A stretch of 64,000 nucleotides of DNA, taken from contig CM059199.1 of NCBI GenBank assembly GCA_030323885.1, positions 76,418,781 through 76,482,780 of the forward strand. The letters run 5' to 3'. The DNA comes from Branchipolynoe longqiensis (lineage: Eukaryota > Annelida > Polychaeta > Phyllodocida > Polynoidae). Position numbers and translations under genes: made by a program. Positions 29,282 to 39,682 of the stretch are shown here, piece after piece. Each line of letters opens with the position of its first letter. Position 1 is the stretch's first letter. The notes beneath the pieces are model-generated. The model ran no database searches, had not been told where the DNA came from, and was given only the letters and a program-made list of their open reading frames with translations.

Positions 29282-29412
29282 CTGAAGGGTAAGTCACCAG
29301 AGGTCATTTAGAGGTAACCTAGAGGTCAACTGACAGGACACGACACAGCTGCGCAATCAAAAGTACCAGGATCGAATGGCGATATCTACTGCTTATCTAC
29401 TAGTGATTTGGA

Positions 29413-29730
29413 CCTGACGGGATGGCCAAATGAGTTGAGCGCCCTTCTCCTGTTTAGGGTGATCGGGGGATCCGAACCTGTGGTACTTGTCGCTTCCTAG
29501 CCAGCTCGGCATTATTAGGATAGGACAAGGATTGGTTGGCTCATTGTCAGGATAATGTGACCCGAGTGGGATATCAGGCCATGGTGCTACTATTGTTAGC
29601 GGCCTGGTCTCCCAGTGGGGCAGCACAATAAAGTCGCTATGAGTGCGCACTGTCACAAGTCGGTACCCTGTCCTTATATGACCGTAGATGTTGCTAGGAT
29701 GTAAAACAGCAACAAGAAAATAAAACTAGT
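29413..29730 (+). mobile_element. tRNA-derived SINE family X, head type A
   Basis: Head GACGGGATGGCCAAATGAGT, full body, tail GTTGCTAGGATGTAAAACAG followed by CAACAAGAAAATAAAA. Confidence 0.75.
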
Positions 29731-29731
29731 G

Positions 29732-30560
29732 ATTTTGTAGGCTATAATAGCTGTAAGTCTGTATCAGGATGTCTATGGAACGTTGTATTCCTAGGTGGTC
29801 ACCAAGCTAAGTACTGAGGAAGCGTAACTATTAGTATTACGTATCCATTACTGATTTGGTAGGTTATAAGCCTGTTTCAGAATATCTCATCATCATCATG
29901 CTGTCGGTCGCGATGCGACAAAGACTGCTTTCATTACTTGACTGCCGCTCTCCATATATCATGAAAGCTGCCTGCAAAGATGTCGAAGTGCTGCTGGCTT
30001 TTGCAAGTTACCAGCGGCACTCTCTCGGGGAGCAAATAAAGGTCTCACACTAGCAAGATGTCCAGACAGGCGCAAAACTATTTGTCCCTGCTGTGGCTGG
30101 TCGGGAGATGTTGGGAGTTCCATACATCAACCGCACTTGATGCTGCCACAGTGGCATGGTTTTCTGTTCAGGGTTTGCTCCCTTAGCCTTCGGTTCTCTC
30201 AAGAACCTGTACCACAAGGCAGTGGTTTACAACTCTGCAGGGCAGGGGCATCAAACTCCCTGAGGTATTGCAATACCTGCATACCAGAATATCTACAGCA
30301 CCTTGTATTCCCATGTAGTGAGTGACCCATCAAGTTTCAACCGTTCCTTATCTACTATTGATTTGGTAGGTTATAACTTATAATATAAGCCTGTATCAAG
30401 ATGTCTACAACATCTTATATTCCTAGCTGCTGACACGTCTATGTACTGACAAATCTCAACTATTACTTATCCACGACTGATTTGGTAAGTCGTTCTGAGG
30501 TGATCACCCATCCAGGTACTGAAAGATATACTTGCTATTTCACATGGCAAACCCAAATAT
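29732..30560 (+). repeat. degenerate ~130-bp tandem repeat with an insertion
   Basis: TGATTTGGTAGGTTATAA, AGCCTGTATCAGGATGTCTA and TTGTATTCCTAG recur about every 130 bp (29732, 29853, 30358, 30477). The array is interrupted at 29889-30282 by a LINE fragment flanked by AGAATATCT on both sides. Confidence 0.6.
29889..30282 (-). mobile_element. LINE 3'-end fragment with target duplication
   Basis: In minus sense it ends GCAGTCTTTGTCGCATCGCG then ACCGACAGC(ATG)n, shared with 1150-1310 and 31320-31465. CAGAATATCT precedes it (about 29879-29888) and follows it (about 30284-30293), a 10-bp target-site duplication. No usable ORF is left. Confidence 0.65.
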
Positions 30561-30589
30561 TTAAAGACTGATATGTCGCATAGCCAGGA

Positions 30590-30995
30590 TTTGTTTGTTT
30601 GTTTAACGACCCTCCAGCACAAAAAAGTAAACATCGGCTATTGGGGGTCATACAGTGGTTAAACACATCGGAGTAAAAAATTACATTTCAAACAGGTAAA
30701 ATAGAGCACAGAAGTGAATGGAAAAAGAGCATAAAACATTCGTAAAACCACAAGTGGTATATGATAAATAAAATCAACAGTAAAAATGGACAAATAAATT
30801 GGGGTAAAAACCGGTTTCCCTAAAAAATGTAATAATGAGTTTCAGATGGAATCGGAATGACTCCATCACACCATCGACCGCAAACATATCATCTCTAACT
30901 GGTTGTAGGTGAGGACATCTCACCAAAATGTGATGCACTGTCAGTATACACCGGCAGTGGTCACACTAAGGGGGACAGCCCCAAGCCCCATTGAT
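30590..30995 (+). repeat. interspersed repeat, TTTGTTTAACGACC type
   Basis: TTTGTTTGTTTAACGACCCT, CATCGGCTATTGGGGGTCAT and later CAAAATGTGATGCACTGTCA. The first part resembles the repeats at 5222 and 32408. No ORF. Confidence 0.5.
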
Positions 30996-30999
30996 GGAT

Positions 31000-31300
31000 G
31001 TTCTCTGTGGCAGAGTGGTTAGAGTGGTTGACTTTTTTCTATGTCGGACTCCTAATCTGAAGGTCGGTGGTTCGATTCCCCATGCCCCCACCTCGGCCAC
31101 TTTAGATTTCCACCACTGTGTATAATTTACAGCGTCATCAAAGGCCGGTTGCTCTCATACCATGTCTATGTGGTTTGGAAGGTTAAAAATCCCTTGGGTC
31201 GGTAAAAGTGTAGGCTCGGGCTTTCTATCGACAAACTGTCTAATGGTGAAAATAAGTCTATTCAGACTTATCCATGATATGCAGTATAAATCAGACCATA
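31000..31300 (+). mobile_element. SINE family Y, copy 2
   Basis: Head GTGGCAGAGTGGTTAGAGTG, GGTTCGATTCCCCATGCCCC (B-box-like), body, and the 3' end CTAATGGTGAAAATAAGTC... TATGCAGTATAAATC shared with the reverse copies at 38065 and 48780. Confidence 0.75.
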
Positions 31301-31319
31301 GCCCAGTAGGGTTTGTTTG

Positions 31320-31465
31320 TTTATTGGTGTTTTACGTCCTAGACCGACTCATGGACATCACTCTCAAAGCAGAGAGCTAAATGGACAGTGGCAGTCAAGT
31401 AATGAAAGCAGTCTTTGTCGCATCGCGACCGACAGCATGATGATGATGATGATGATGATGTCCTA
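31320..31465 (+). mobile_element. LINE 3'-end fragment with (ATG)n tail
   Basis: GTCCTAGACCGACTC, AGCAGAGAGCTAAATGGACA, CAAGTAATGAAAGCAGTCTT and GCATGATGATGATGATGATG. Same 3' end as 1150-1310 and 29889-30282. Confidence 0.55.
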
Positions 31466-32231
31466 GCAACATATATGGTCATATCAGGACGGGGCGTGAA
31501 CGACGACCATGTTTAAATCCGAGTAAACACAGATTTAGCATAAATCAACTGTAAACAATCTGTGGAGGTCCTGATTCCAGCACCCAATGTATTGTCTTTT
31601 ACTAACTGTGAAGAGACGCATCAGTATCTCATCATAATCATTAGTTAAAAATGTAGCTTAAGTTTAATAATTTGTTATTGTCATCACTTGTTCATTCACA
31701 TCATGGAGACCAGCTAGATAAGCATCGCTTTTCTGGGATCCTTTCTGTCTGTAAGGAATTTGTATGCATTTATTGTATCACCTCAGTTTATTGTAAACAT
31801 ACCTTGCAGAGAGTTAAAATAAAAGAATTGAATTGATTGATTGAATTAATGAGAGATTGTATAAAAACCAAGATGGCGACTACTGGATTCGCTCCATTCA
31901 ACTTTGAAAGTTTATTCTACGTGACTTTATCAATTGTATATCGTAAACGTAGCGGCCATGATAGATCAAGTATTTCATTAATATATTTAGTTTCATATAT
32001 TAACAATCCAATGTGACGCACTTTCCTTCCAACTCAGCCTTCCGACACTTTTCCCCTCAGGTTGTTTAGCAGCCCTGTCCTCGAAACAGGGCTGTGGGAG
32101 TAACTAGTAACGGTGTATCGGCGCCGATAGGAGAAGCTGCTTACTGAATAAATGGTTAATACATACAATTTGTTTAAATACTTATACATCAGCGACTTCC
32201 TCCCTCCGATGGAATCTGCCAGTTTAGTCTG
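31466..32231. other. intron 2, no gene seen
   Basis: A+T-rich unique-looking sequence. Only short low-complexity words (TTGAATTGATTGATTGAATT near 31830). Nothing codes. Confidence 0.5.
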
Positions 32232-32592
32232 TGTATCCATAGACTGTTCCATTGTGGCGTGTTCCCTTGTTCCGTGTTCGCTTGTGACCTTAGTGATGCG
32301 CCACACAGACAATGAACCTGTGTTTTGCTTAGCGCCATTTCCACAGGTTGGACCCAGGGACCGTATGGCCTTGTTCACGGCACATGTGATGTACTGACCG
32401 GGAAGACAAAAAGCTTGTTTTATTTAACGACACATCTAGAGCATGCTGATTTGTATCATCGGCTATTGGATGTCAAATGACTGGGAACACAGACGATGAA
32501 CATGTTCATTCTCTGTGTGGCACGTCACAAGGTCACAAGCGAACACAGAACAAGGGAACACGCCACAAGGGGCCAGTCTATGGATACACGTC
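32232..32592. repeat. ~100-bp inverted repeat next to the exon 2 donor
   Basis: 32232-32331 (TGTATCCATAGACTGTTCC... GCGTGTTCCCTTGTTC...) is matched by the complement of 32485-32592 (GAACACAGAACAAGGGAACA... AGTCTATGGATACAC). The spacer is about 150 bp and includes a fragment of the 5222-type repeat (32408-32478). The right arm ends about 30 bp from the exon 2 donor at 32624. Confidence 0.75.
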
Positions 32593-32624
32593 CTCAGAGC
32601 CCTGTTCTGCGCATGCGCACTCAC

Positions 32625-32808
32625 GTGAAGCACACGGCGAGGCGAGGTGTCCGGGGGGACGTGTCGAGGGGGATGGTGTAGACGCAGGGTGTCACCCGGT
32701 GGTAGGAGAACGGGTAGTTGTCGCTCACCAGGTACCCGGTCCCCCACGGCAGCTGCCGGTCACACGGCCCCGGGTCGGACTGGCCCGGGTCCCGGCCCCG
32801 GCACGGCG
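32625..32808 (-). CDS. CUB-MAM protein, exon 2 (first half of CUB domain)
   Basis: Acceptor TTCCCGGACAG at 32811-32809, after CCTCCTCTCTCTTCCC; donor GTGAGT at 32624-32619. The exon is 184 nt, phase 1 in and phase 2 out, without stops in this frame only. It encodes PCRGRDPGQ, CDRQLPWGTGYLVSDNYPF, SYHRVTPCVYTIPLDTS and RLAVCF (residues 38-97). This is a standard CUB start: C...L..G-GYL-S-NYP--Y.....C-Y-I......L-V-F. Cysteines C52 and C78 fit the first CUB disulphide. It joins the signal-peptide exon by codon G/CG (Ala). The strong G+C content contrasts with the A+T-rich introns. Confidence 0.92.
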
Positions 32809-32854
32809 CTGTCCGGGAAGAGAGAGGAGGCAGACACTTAGTACACCGACATGG

Positions 32855-33315
32855 TGGTGTTGGTTAGTACAACGAGATGGTGTTAGGACATAGGTATAGT
32901 TAGTTAGTACAACATGGTGGTGTTAGGACATAGGCACAGTTAGTTAGTACAACATGGCGGTGTTAGGACATAGGTATAATTAGTTAGTACAACATGGTGG
33001 TGTCAGGACATAGGCACAGTTAGTTAGTACAACAGGTGGTGTTAGGACATAGGTATAATTAGTTAGTACAACATGGTTGTGTCAGGACATAGGTGCAGTT
33101 AGTTAGTACAACATGGTGGTGTTGCGACAGAAGCACATTTAGTAAGTACAACATGGTGGTGTTAGGACATAGGCACATCTAGTTAGGACAACAAGGTGGT
33201 GAAAGGACATAGGCACAGTTAGTTTGTACAACATGGTGGTGTTGGGACAGAGGCGCAATTAGTTAGTTCAAGGTGGTGCTGGGATATAGGTGCAGTTAGT
33301 TAGTACAACACAGTG
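32855..33315 (-). repeat. ~38-bp minisatellite with UACUAAC branch-point motifs
   Basis: About 12 units of AGTTAGTACAACATGGTGGT then GTTAGGACATAGGCAC. On the gene strand most units read GTACTAACT, which contains the perfect branch-point word TACTAAC. The array begins about 45 nt upstream of the exon 2 acceptor. A related TACTAAG lies at about 32840, in the usual branch-point position. Confidence 0.85.
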
Positions 33316-33322
33316 GTGTTGC

Positions 33323-33327
<5 letters not shown>

Positions 33328-33370
<43 letters not shown>
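33328..33370. repeat. (TA)n microsatellite
   Basis: About 21 TA dinucleotides, adjoining the next MITE. Confidence 0.95.
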
Positions 33371-33374
<4 letters not shown>

Positions 33375-33589
33375 ACGCAAATGCCAATCCAAAATGTTAA
33401 TTAAAATAAAAGATTTGTACAAGAAATAAATTTTAATTCTCACTAATTCCACTTTTCTTGTGATGTAATGATTATGTAGCAATGAACAAAAAATAGGAAT
33501 GTAAAAAAATCGACATTTTGAATGTTTTATTCCAATATTTATCTCCATTTTTGGATTGACCTTTACAGGGTTTTGCGCCTCAACTTTAT
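33371..33589. mobile_element. MITE family Z, copy 3
   Basis: AACCACGCAAATGCCAATCC at the left and GGATTGACCTTTACAGGGTT then TTGCGCCTCAACTTTATA at the right. The outermost left bases merge with the (TA)n tract. Confidence 0.65.
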
Positions 33590-33907
33590 ATAAGACATAT
33601 ATACAAGTCCTTCTTGATGAATGCAGCGATTTCAAATAGGACTCAACCTTCAGCTTCGGGCCACTTGTGATCACACCGCACTCGGACGCTAACTTGCTAA
33701 GGCATGCCTACATCACACCTGCCACATGATATGGGCTACCCGTCTCCGATACGCATTTTTATGTTATTTTTAGTGATACGACTGTACTCCATTTTGATAC
33801 AGATTTTTTGTTAAATTTATAGAGATAAACGCTGAGATGTTGAGACTGGCGAAATCAGCGACCCATGCAGCTGATGTTCAGCCACAGTGATGAATGTTGT
33901 ATGTAAT

Positions 33908-34600
33908 GGCCCTGTCACACTACGACGTAATGACGTCAGCATAGGGAGGACGTGAAGAACGTTGAACTTCTTGGCGTAGTATGCAAATTTGGGCACAAGT
34001 TGAACTTGGATGCAGCGTAGTGGACGAGAGAGTAACGGCGGTAAAGCATAGTGATGGCGTCATTCAACGAGAGAGGACAACGTAATTACGCTCAAGGAAC
34101 ATTATGTACGTTATTCCATCGCCAGAACTACGTTGCTTTACGTTACCTTACGTTACTTGCGTTATTAAACGTTGGCGAAACACTGAACGTACGTTCTCCT
34201 GATGTTCTCCTGACGTTCTCCTGACGTTCCCATTATGCCGCATGGACGTTTCCACCGGCTTTAATGTGGGTCAACGAGTGGAACGTAGTGAGGAACGTTT
34301 GACTAACGTCCGTTTAACGTCATTGATGTTCGCCGAACATGTACAGAACGTACGGCGAACGTAAACCCTTACGTTCGCATCACGTCAAAAGTTTTGAACA
34401 AGTTCAAAACCTTGACGCGCACCAACGTAACACGACGTAACGTGACGTAGCTCGATGTCAGTCTAACGTCATTCTGACGTCATCATAACGTAACCACACG
34501 TACGGCAACGTAATGATGAAAAGTGATCACGTCAGGCTCACATTGGCTCATTACGTTGGCTCATTACGTCGTCATTACGTCGTCGTGTAATGTAGTTTGA
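33908..34600. mobile_element. foldback element FB1, filled with ACGTT/AACGT words
   Basis: Left end GGCCCTGTCACACTACGACG; right end ...CGTCGTCGTGTAATGTAG, partly decayed. The whole body is made of AACGT/ACGTT-rich text in both orientations (ACGTTACCTTACGTTACTTG, AACGTAACACGACGTAACGT). Centre: GTTTTGAAC/GTTCAAAAC at 34391-34410. No ORF. See also FB2-FB7. Confidence 0.75.
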
Positions 34601-34859
34601 GTAATACAATTATGTAATTGTGTTCCTGTGTTTTTTATGGCATGCGGGACATATATATATATGAATTATTATGTGATACAGATTCATACAGATTGTAGGT
34701 GAACAATTCAGTTTGCCATCAACAAAATGTGGCAGGTCTGTTACAGGTATGCAAGATCATTCGCTTTGAAAGAGATTGCAGTCACACGCAGATGTCCTGA
34801 AACCAGGTCAGCTGGGCATGGGCAGCGACGGGCGTACTGACTGGTGGGAACCAGCCGTA
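34601..34859. other. non-coding spacer
   Basis: No feature recognised beyond a short ATATATATAT run near 34652. Confidence 0.5.
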
Positions 34860-35165
34860 GGTTGGGTGGTTGTTGGGGTTTTATGTCCTGGAAACAGCTA
34901 TGGTCATATCAGGACAGGTACCGACTTCTGACAGTGCGCACTTATGGTGACTTAATAGTGCTGCTCAACTGGGAGACATGGCCACAAGCACCATGCCCTG
35001 ATATCTCACTCAGTCACATTATCCTGACACTGAGACAACCATTTCATTCCCTATCCTAATAATGCCGAGTGCCTGGCTAGGAAGCGACAAGCATCAATTT
35101 TTAAGTCATTGGTTTGACTCGACCAGGGTCCCACAATCTATCAAACAGGGAGACAGATGTTCAAC
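34860..35165 (-). mobile_element. tRNA-derived SINE family X
   Basis: Reverse copy: GGTTGTTGGGGTTTTATGTC start, CATGCCCTGATATCTCACTC body, head complement GACTCGACCAGGGTCC. The A-box end is eroded. Confidence 0.7.
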
Positions 35166-35394
35166 TCATTCTGCCAACCCTTCTTGTTCTGAATTGTGTT
35201 GTTCCGTCAGAGAGGACTGAAACTGCTACGCAGTACGCCGGGTCACAGCTTCAACTTACAGACCGGAAGTTGGGATTAGTGAACCTTACCTCCATCCTTC
35301 ACTACAGACCCCACACCTTATACTTATGTTGTATCTAAAACCACCAGTCTCATCATGACCAAACTTAATGGGACTCATTTGTTTCGAATGTATT

Positions 35395-35740
35395 ATTCTT
35401 GGTTGTCCATCGGTGACGACTACGACAGCAATTCATCATTTGTTGTGAACTCGTCGATGACTGATGAGTTCAATTTGTGCTCGGGATGTTAGGTGGCACG
35501 TTGGACATGTGTGTAGCTGCTGTCAGAGAGTCTGGTAGATGAAGGAGACAATCTTTTCTCTGCTGACGCTTTTGTTTAGCTTGAGATCTATGATCAGTTT
35601 CAAACTGTGTTGTGCCTTTGTGAATAGAAGCATGCCATAAACTTCTGTCCGTGGCCACTATTTCCCAGGTTTCAGTGCTGACATTACATTTCTTCAGGTT
35701 ATAACCTGAACCTCGTCTACTGACCACCTTGAATTCTGCA
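35395..35740 (-). mobile_element. LINE ORF C-terminal fragment with CCHH finger
   Basis: The minus frame reads WEIVATDRSLWHASIHKG then QSQAKQKRQQ-like text. In a second frame TCPTCHLTSRAQIELISHRR followed by VH forms a C-x2-C...H-x4-H motif. Such a CxxC...SH--H end is common at the C terminus of several LINE reverse-transcriptase proteins. A frameshift separates the two parts. A diverged copy is at 46378-46690. Confidence 0.65.
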
Positions 35741-35934
35741 TCCTTTTACAAGTTCACAGTAGAAGAGAGCTTTTGTTATTCTATCCTTATCCATGCGGAC
35801 AACATGGCCAGCACTATAAAGTTCTTTCTAATGTAGACTGCAGTAAACTTGAAGACATATTTTACATTAGATAAAATACTACTTTGTTTATACATGTATA
35901 TTCACCCCCCCCCCCCACACACACACACAAACCA

Positions 35935-36270
35935 GACGGGATGGCCGAATGAGTTAGAGCATCTGTCTCCTGTGCTGGTCGTGGGTTCGAACCCCAGTCG
36001 AGTCAAACCAATGACTTAAAAATTGATACTGGTTGCTTCCTAGCCCGGCGCTCGGCATTATTAGGACAGGGCAAGGACCAGTGTGCTCAGTGTCAGGATA
36101 ATGTGACTGAGTGGGATACCAGGTCATGGTGCCGGCAGCATGGTTTTCCAGTGGGACAGCACTATAAAGTCGCCATGAGTGCGCACTGTCACAAGTCGGT
36201 ACCCGTCCTGATATGACCTTAGATGTTGCTAGGATGTAAAACAACAACAAACAAACAAACAACAACACAC
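35935..36270 (+). mobile_element. tRNA-derived SINE family X, head type A, full length
   Basis: GACGGGATGGCCGAATGAGT (A-box-like), GTGGGTTCGAACCCCAGTCG (B-box-like), complete body, tail GATGTTGCTAGGATGTAAAA then CAACAACAAACAAACAAAC. The cleanest head A copy here. Confidence 0.85.
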
Positions 36271-36497
36271 ACCTTCCGCCATGTAATCTGAAACTGGAAC
36301 CCGATGTGCTAGGTGACAGCTTCAGCCCTCCCTCAGGGACCCAGCCCAACTCTCAATGCATCTATTCGATCTGACAGTGCTGCATCGTGACACTGAATTC
36401 ATTTGAGGGAATTCACTATCTGTGTCACGGTCACGCATGGATGAATCCCACCACGCACATCGGCCCCAAGCCTTTGTTTGTTGGGACATCTAAGTTC

Positions 36498-36815
36498 GTT
36501 GGTTGTTGGAGTTTGACGTCCTGGCAACATCTAAGGTCATATCAGGACGGGTACCAACTTGTGACAGTGCGCACTCATGGTGACTTTATGGTGCTGCCCC
36601 ACTGGGGGCAGCACCAGTCACATTATCCTGACACTGAGCTAATCAGTGCTTGACTTAATTATGACTGATAATGCCGAGTGCCGGGCTAGGAAGCGACAAG
36701 TATAAATCTTTAAGTCATTGGTTTGACAAGACCAGGGTTCAAACGGCTCGAATCCCATGATCTACCAAAACGAAAGACGGACGCTCAACTCATTTGGCGA
36801 TCCCGTCTGGTCCCA
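36498..36815 (-). mobile_element. tRNA-derived SINE family X, head type A
   Basis: Reverse copy ending with the head complement GAGTTTGAGC-type sequence CATTTGGCGATCCCGTCTGG. About 40 bp of the body are missing after CCCCACTGGGGGCAGCACC. Confidence 0.75.
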
Positions 36816-36979
36816 TCACATGGGGACAGGCTGCTTGGTTATCCTGTCTAATTCATCAGCAACCTGTCAAAATAAACAACAAACTATAGTTTATTTTGAC
36901 AGCTTGCATAGTACAATTAAGTCCGACAACTAGGTACGTCCTCCATGTAAGTCGTCAGTACCCTCATCGCACACAAACT

Positions 36980-37110
36980 GCATTCCACTTATTTTTGTTA
37001 TTTTTGTTATTTTAGTTATTTTCGATATTTTTGTTATTTTTGTTATCTTTGGTATTGTTGTTATTTTTTTAATCTTTGTTACTTTTGTAATTTTTGTTAT
37101 TTTTAGTTCA
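36980..37110. repeat. (TTTTTGTTA)n array
   Basis: About 13 imperfect nonamers (TTATTTTTGTTATTTTTGTT). Non-coding. Confidence 0.85.
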
Positions 37111-37202
37111 CCGATCGTTTAGCGTTTGCTTTTTAAAAAACGTGCTGAACAATCGTGATATTTGGGGGATCACTTTAGTCTGCATACTTACACATACGAT
37201 GG

Positions 37203-37280
37203 TTGGTTGGTTGTTGGATCTTTACCTCCTGGCAACATCTAAGGACATATCAGGACGGGTACCGACTTGTGACAGTCGGC
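37203..37280 (-). mobile_element. SINE family X, tail fragment
   Basis: GGTTGTTGGATCTTTACCTC, CTGGCAACATCTAAGGACAT and ACCGACTTGTGACAGTC, then the match stops. Confidence 0.65.
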
Positions 37281-38064
37281 TGATGGGTCACTGGTAGGTG
37301 AGCAGGTGTTGGTGTCATTAATTTGATTAAAGCACAACACCCTCACTGTCTATCTGTGTGACTTGCCTTCCTTTCTTCCTTAGTATTGGTTAGTGTTGAT
37401 TGATAAGTTGATACTATTGGTTTAGTACAACTGCATCGCAGGTGATATGAAGGGGAAGAGTATTGTAGTAGCATGGGGTGCTCAACGCGGCCGAGCATCC
37501 CTGTTATTATAGGCAGTCATGTGACCAACACAACATTAATTGGGTTAAATAACCACGGAGGTGGTCATTTGCTGTCATTACTGGGGGCGGGGGGAGCCAT
37601 CGAAGCAGCCACGCCCACCTGTCAATCACTTACCCACCTTCAGTCAGGTAGCCCACTCTTCGTTAGCCAATCACAGGCTCCCTCTGCCCCACTCTTCTTC
37701 TGGCTCCTACTCTGCCCCTCCTCCTCACTCTTCTACTGACACTTATCAGCAGCACATCTCTTCTAAAAACCCACCCACCCACTACCACTTGTCTCGATAA
37801 AAAAAACAAAAAAAAACAACGAGACATAACAAAAAAACACCATTTAACTGTACAAGAATTCGCCTCTAAAACATATGATACACTGTTGATATGTTCCTTT
37901 CTCGTTCCTTCATTTATGACTATATCACATATGTGATTGACTAATGTCAATCGACCTTGATGACTGATGCTAATTGATTGATGGCTTTACTGATTAATGA
38001 CATGGCTGTTTGATTTATGTCACTCCTTGATTACCTTCTTTGTTCATAACAACACATTGTATAT
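37281..38064. other. intron 1, no gene seen
   Basis: A C/T-rich stretch (37595-37800) has open frames on both strands without recognised motifs; 37797-37830 is A-rich. Nothing else supported. Confidence 0.5.
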
Positions 38065-38370
38065 ATTTTGTTGTTGAAGATTTATACTGCCTATCATGGA
38101 TACACCTGAATATGCTTGTTTTCACCATTAGACAGTTTGTCGATAGAAAGCCCGAGCCTACACTTTTACCGACCCAAGGGATTTTTACCCCCCCACACCA
38201 CATAGACATGGTATGAGAGCAACTAGCCTTTGATGACGCTGTAAGTTATACACAGCGGTGGAAATCCAAATTGGCAGAGATGGGGGCATGGCGAATCGAA
38301 CCACCGACCTTCAGATTAGGAGTCCGACCTAGAAAAAGTCAGACACTCTAACCACTCCACCACAGAGAAG
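38065..38370 (-). mobile_element. SINE family Y, copy 3
   Basis: Full reverse copy from TTGTTGTTGAAGATTTATAC to the head complement CACTCTAACCACTCCACCAC. Confidence 0.8.
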
Positions 38371-38612
38371 ACCACAGTTGATGATGATTACATTACTTCC
38401 TCGCATAACTTCATGCTCCTGTCAGACTTCGCCTGTGGGCCTGCTCCAACAATGAATAATGTAAACGACAAACACCGTTGGAGTTGATTGTCATGAGAAT
38501 AACGTTATGTCATTCCCATTCCTGCTTCCTCGTTCATCCCTGCCCAGGCCAGCAATGATTAACAATTATAATGATACAATAAAAATCTAAGACTAGTAAA
38601 ATTGGACTGCAC

Positions 38613-38917
38613 CAGGTTGCCTTATCGGTAGAGCGCAGGCTTCCCGTGTGGAAGGTTAAGAGTTTGAATCCAAGCCGAGTCAAACCAATGACATATAAAA
38701 ATTGATACTTGTCGCTACATTCGTAGGATAGGGCAAGGACCGGTTAGAACAGTATGAAGATAAAGTGACTGGGATATCAGGTCATGGTGCCGGTCGCCTA
38801 GTTTCCCAGTGAGGCAGTTCTATAAAGTCACCATGAGTTGTGCACTGTCACAAGACAGTACCCTTTCTGATATAACCTTAGATGTTGCTAGGATGTAAAA
38901 CAACAAACAAACGAACT
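38613..38917 (+). mobile_element. tRNA-derived SINE family X, head type B
   Basis: Head TTGCCTTATCGGTAGAGCGC and AGTTTGAATCC, shortened body, tail GATGTTGCTAGGATGTAAAA then CAACAAACAAACG. Confidence 0.75.
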
Positions 38918-38974
38918 ATCATAATTGGAACTGGGATAATCAGAGCTGGGATGTATCTGTGGTCAAGTTGTGGT

Positions 38975-39295
38975 CTTTAGGGTTCGCAAGATCTAAGGGC
39001 ATACCAGGACGGCCACCGACTTGTGACAGTGCGCACTCATGGCGACTTTATAATGCCGTCCCACTGGTAGACCAGGTCACCAGTATCACAACCGGATATC
39101 CCACTCAGTCACATTATCCTGACACCAAACTAGCCAGTCCATACCTTATCCTATCAATGCCGAGCGCATGGCTAGGAGGTGACAAGTACCAATTTTGTAA
39201 ACCATTGGTTTGACTGGACCTGGAATCGAAATCCCGACGATCCGCACGGGAAGCCAGCGCTGTGCCGATTCGGCCACCGCGGCCGGTCCACCTGA
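38975..39295 (-). mobile_element. tRNA-derived SINE family X, head type B
   Basis: Reverse copy: CCAGGACGGCCACCGACTTG, body, head complement CCGATTCGGCCACCGCGGCC. Confidence 0.75.
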
Positions 39296-39682
39296 CCAGG
39301 TGAGATAAAGTCACACACAGGTAGACGCAGGTAAGCGGAAGTTTGCCTACCTGCAGGACAAAGTCCCCGAGGGCGTAATCGATTAACATGACCCGTGTGA
39401 TTCAGGTCACCCGAGTTGCTAGAATTTCAAATCGAACACCGAGACTGGAGTTGACAAAAACAAGTGCCGTGTGCAAAACGACCTGACCCCAGTAACCCAC
39501 CTCTTGGCTAGGGTTTGCTAGGAATGATGACGTCACATTTGTGCTGGTACCATCCTGCAGGATAATAGCTACCACTGGTACTGGTAGTACCAGTACCAGT
39601 TCTACATGTTTGTTGTTGGTAATAACACAGAGCAGGGGTAGAGTTGTTGCTGATATGTTATATCTCGGCTATTCCGCAGATA
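39296..39682. other. non-coding spacer
   Basis: The short palindromic tract CTGGTACTGGTAGTACCAGT lies near 39577. Nothing else recognised. Confidence 0.5.

Noticed and set aside
35935..36020. tRNA gene candidate with A- and B-box-like sequence (also in other SINE heads)
   Set aside because: No complete cloverleaf, no discriminator end, and always followed by the shared SINE body and A-rich tail.
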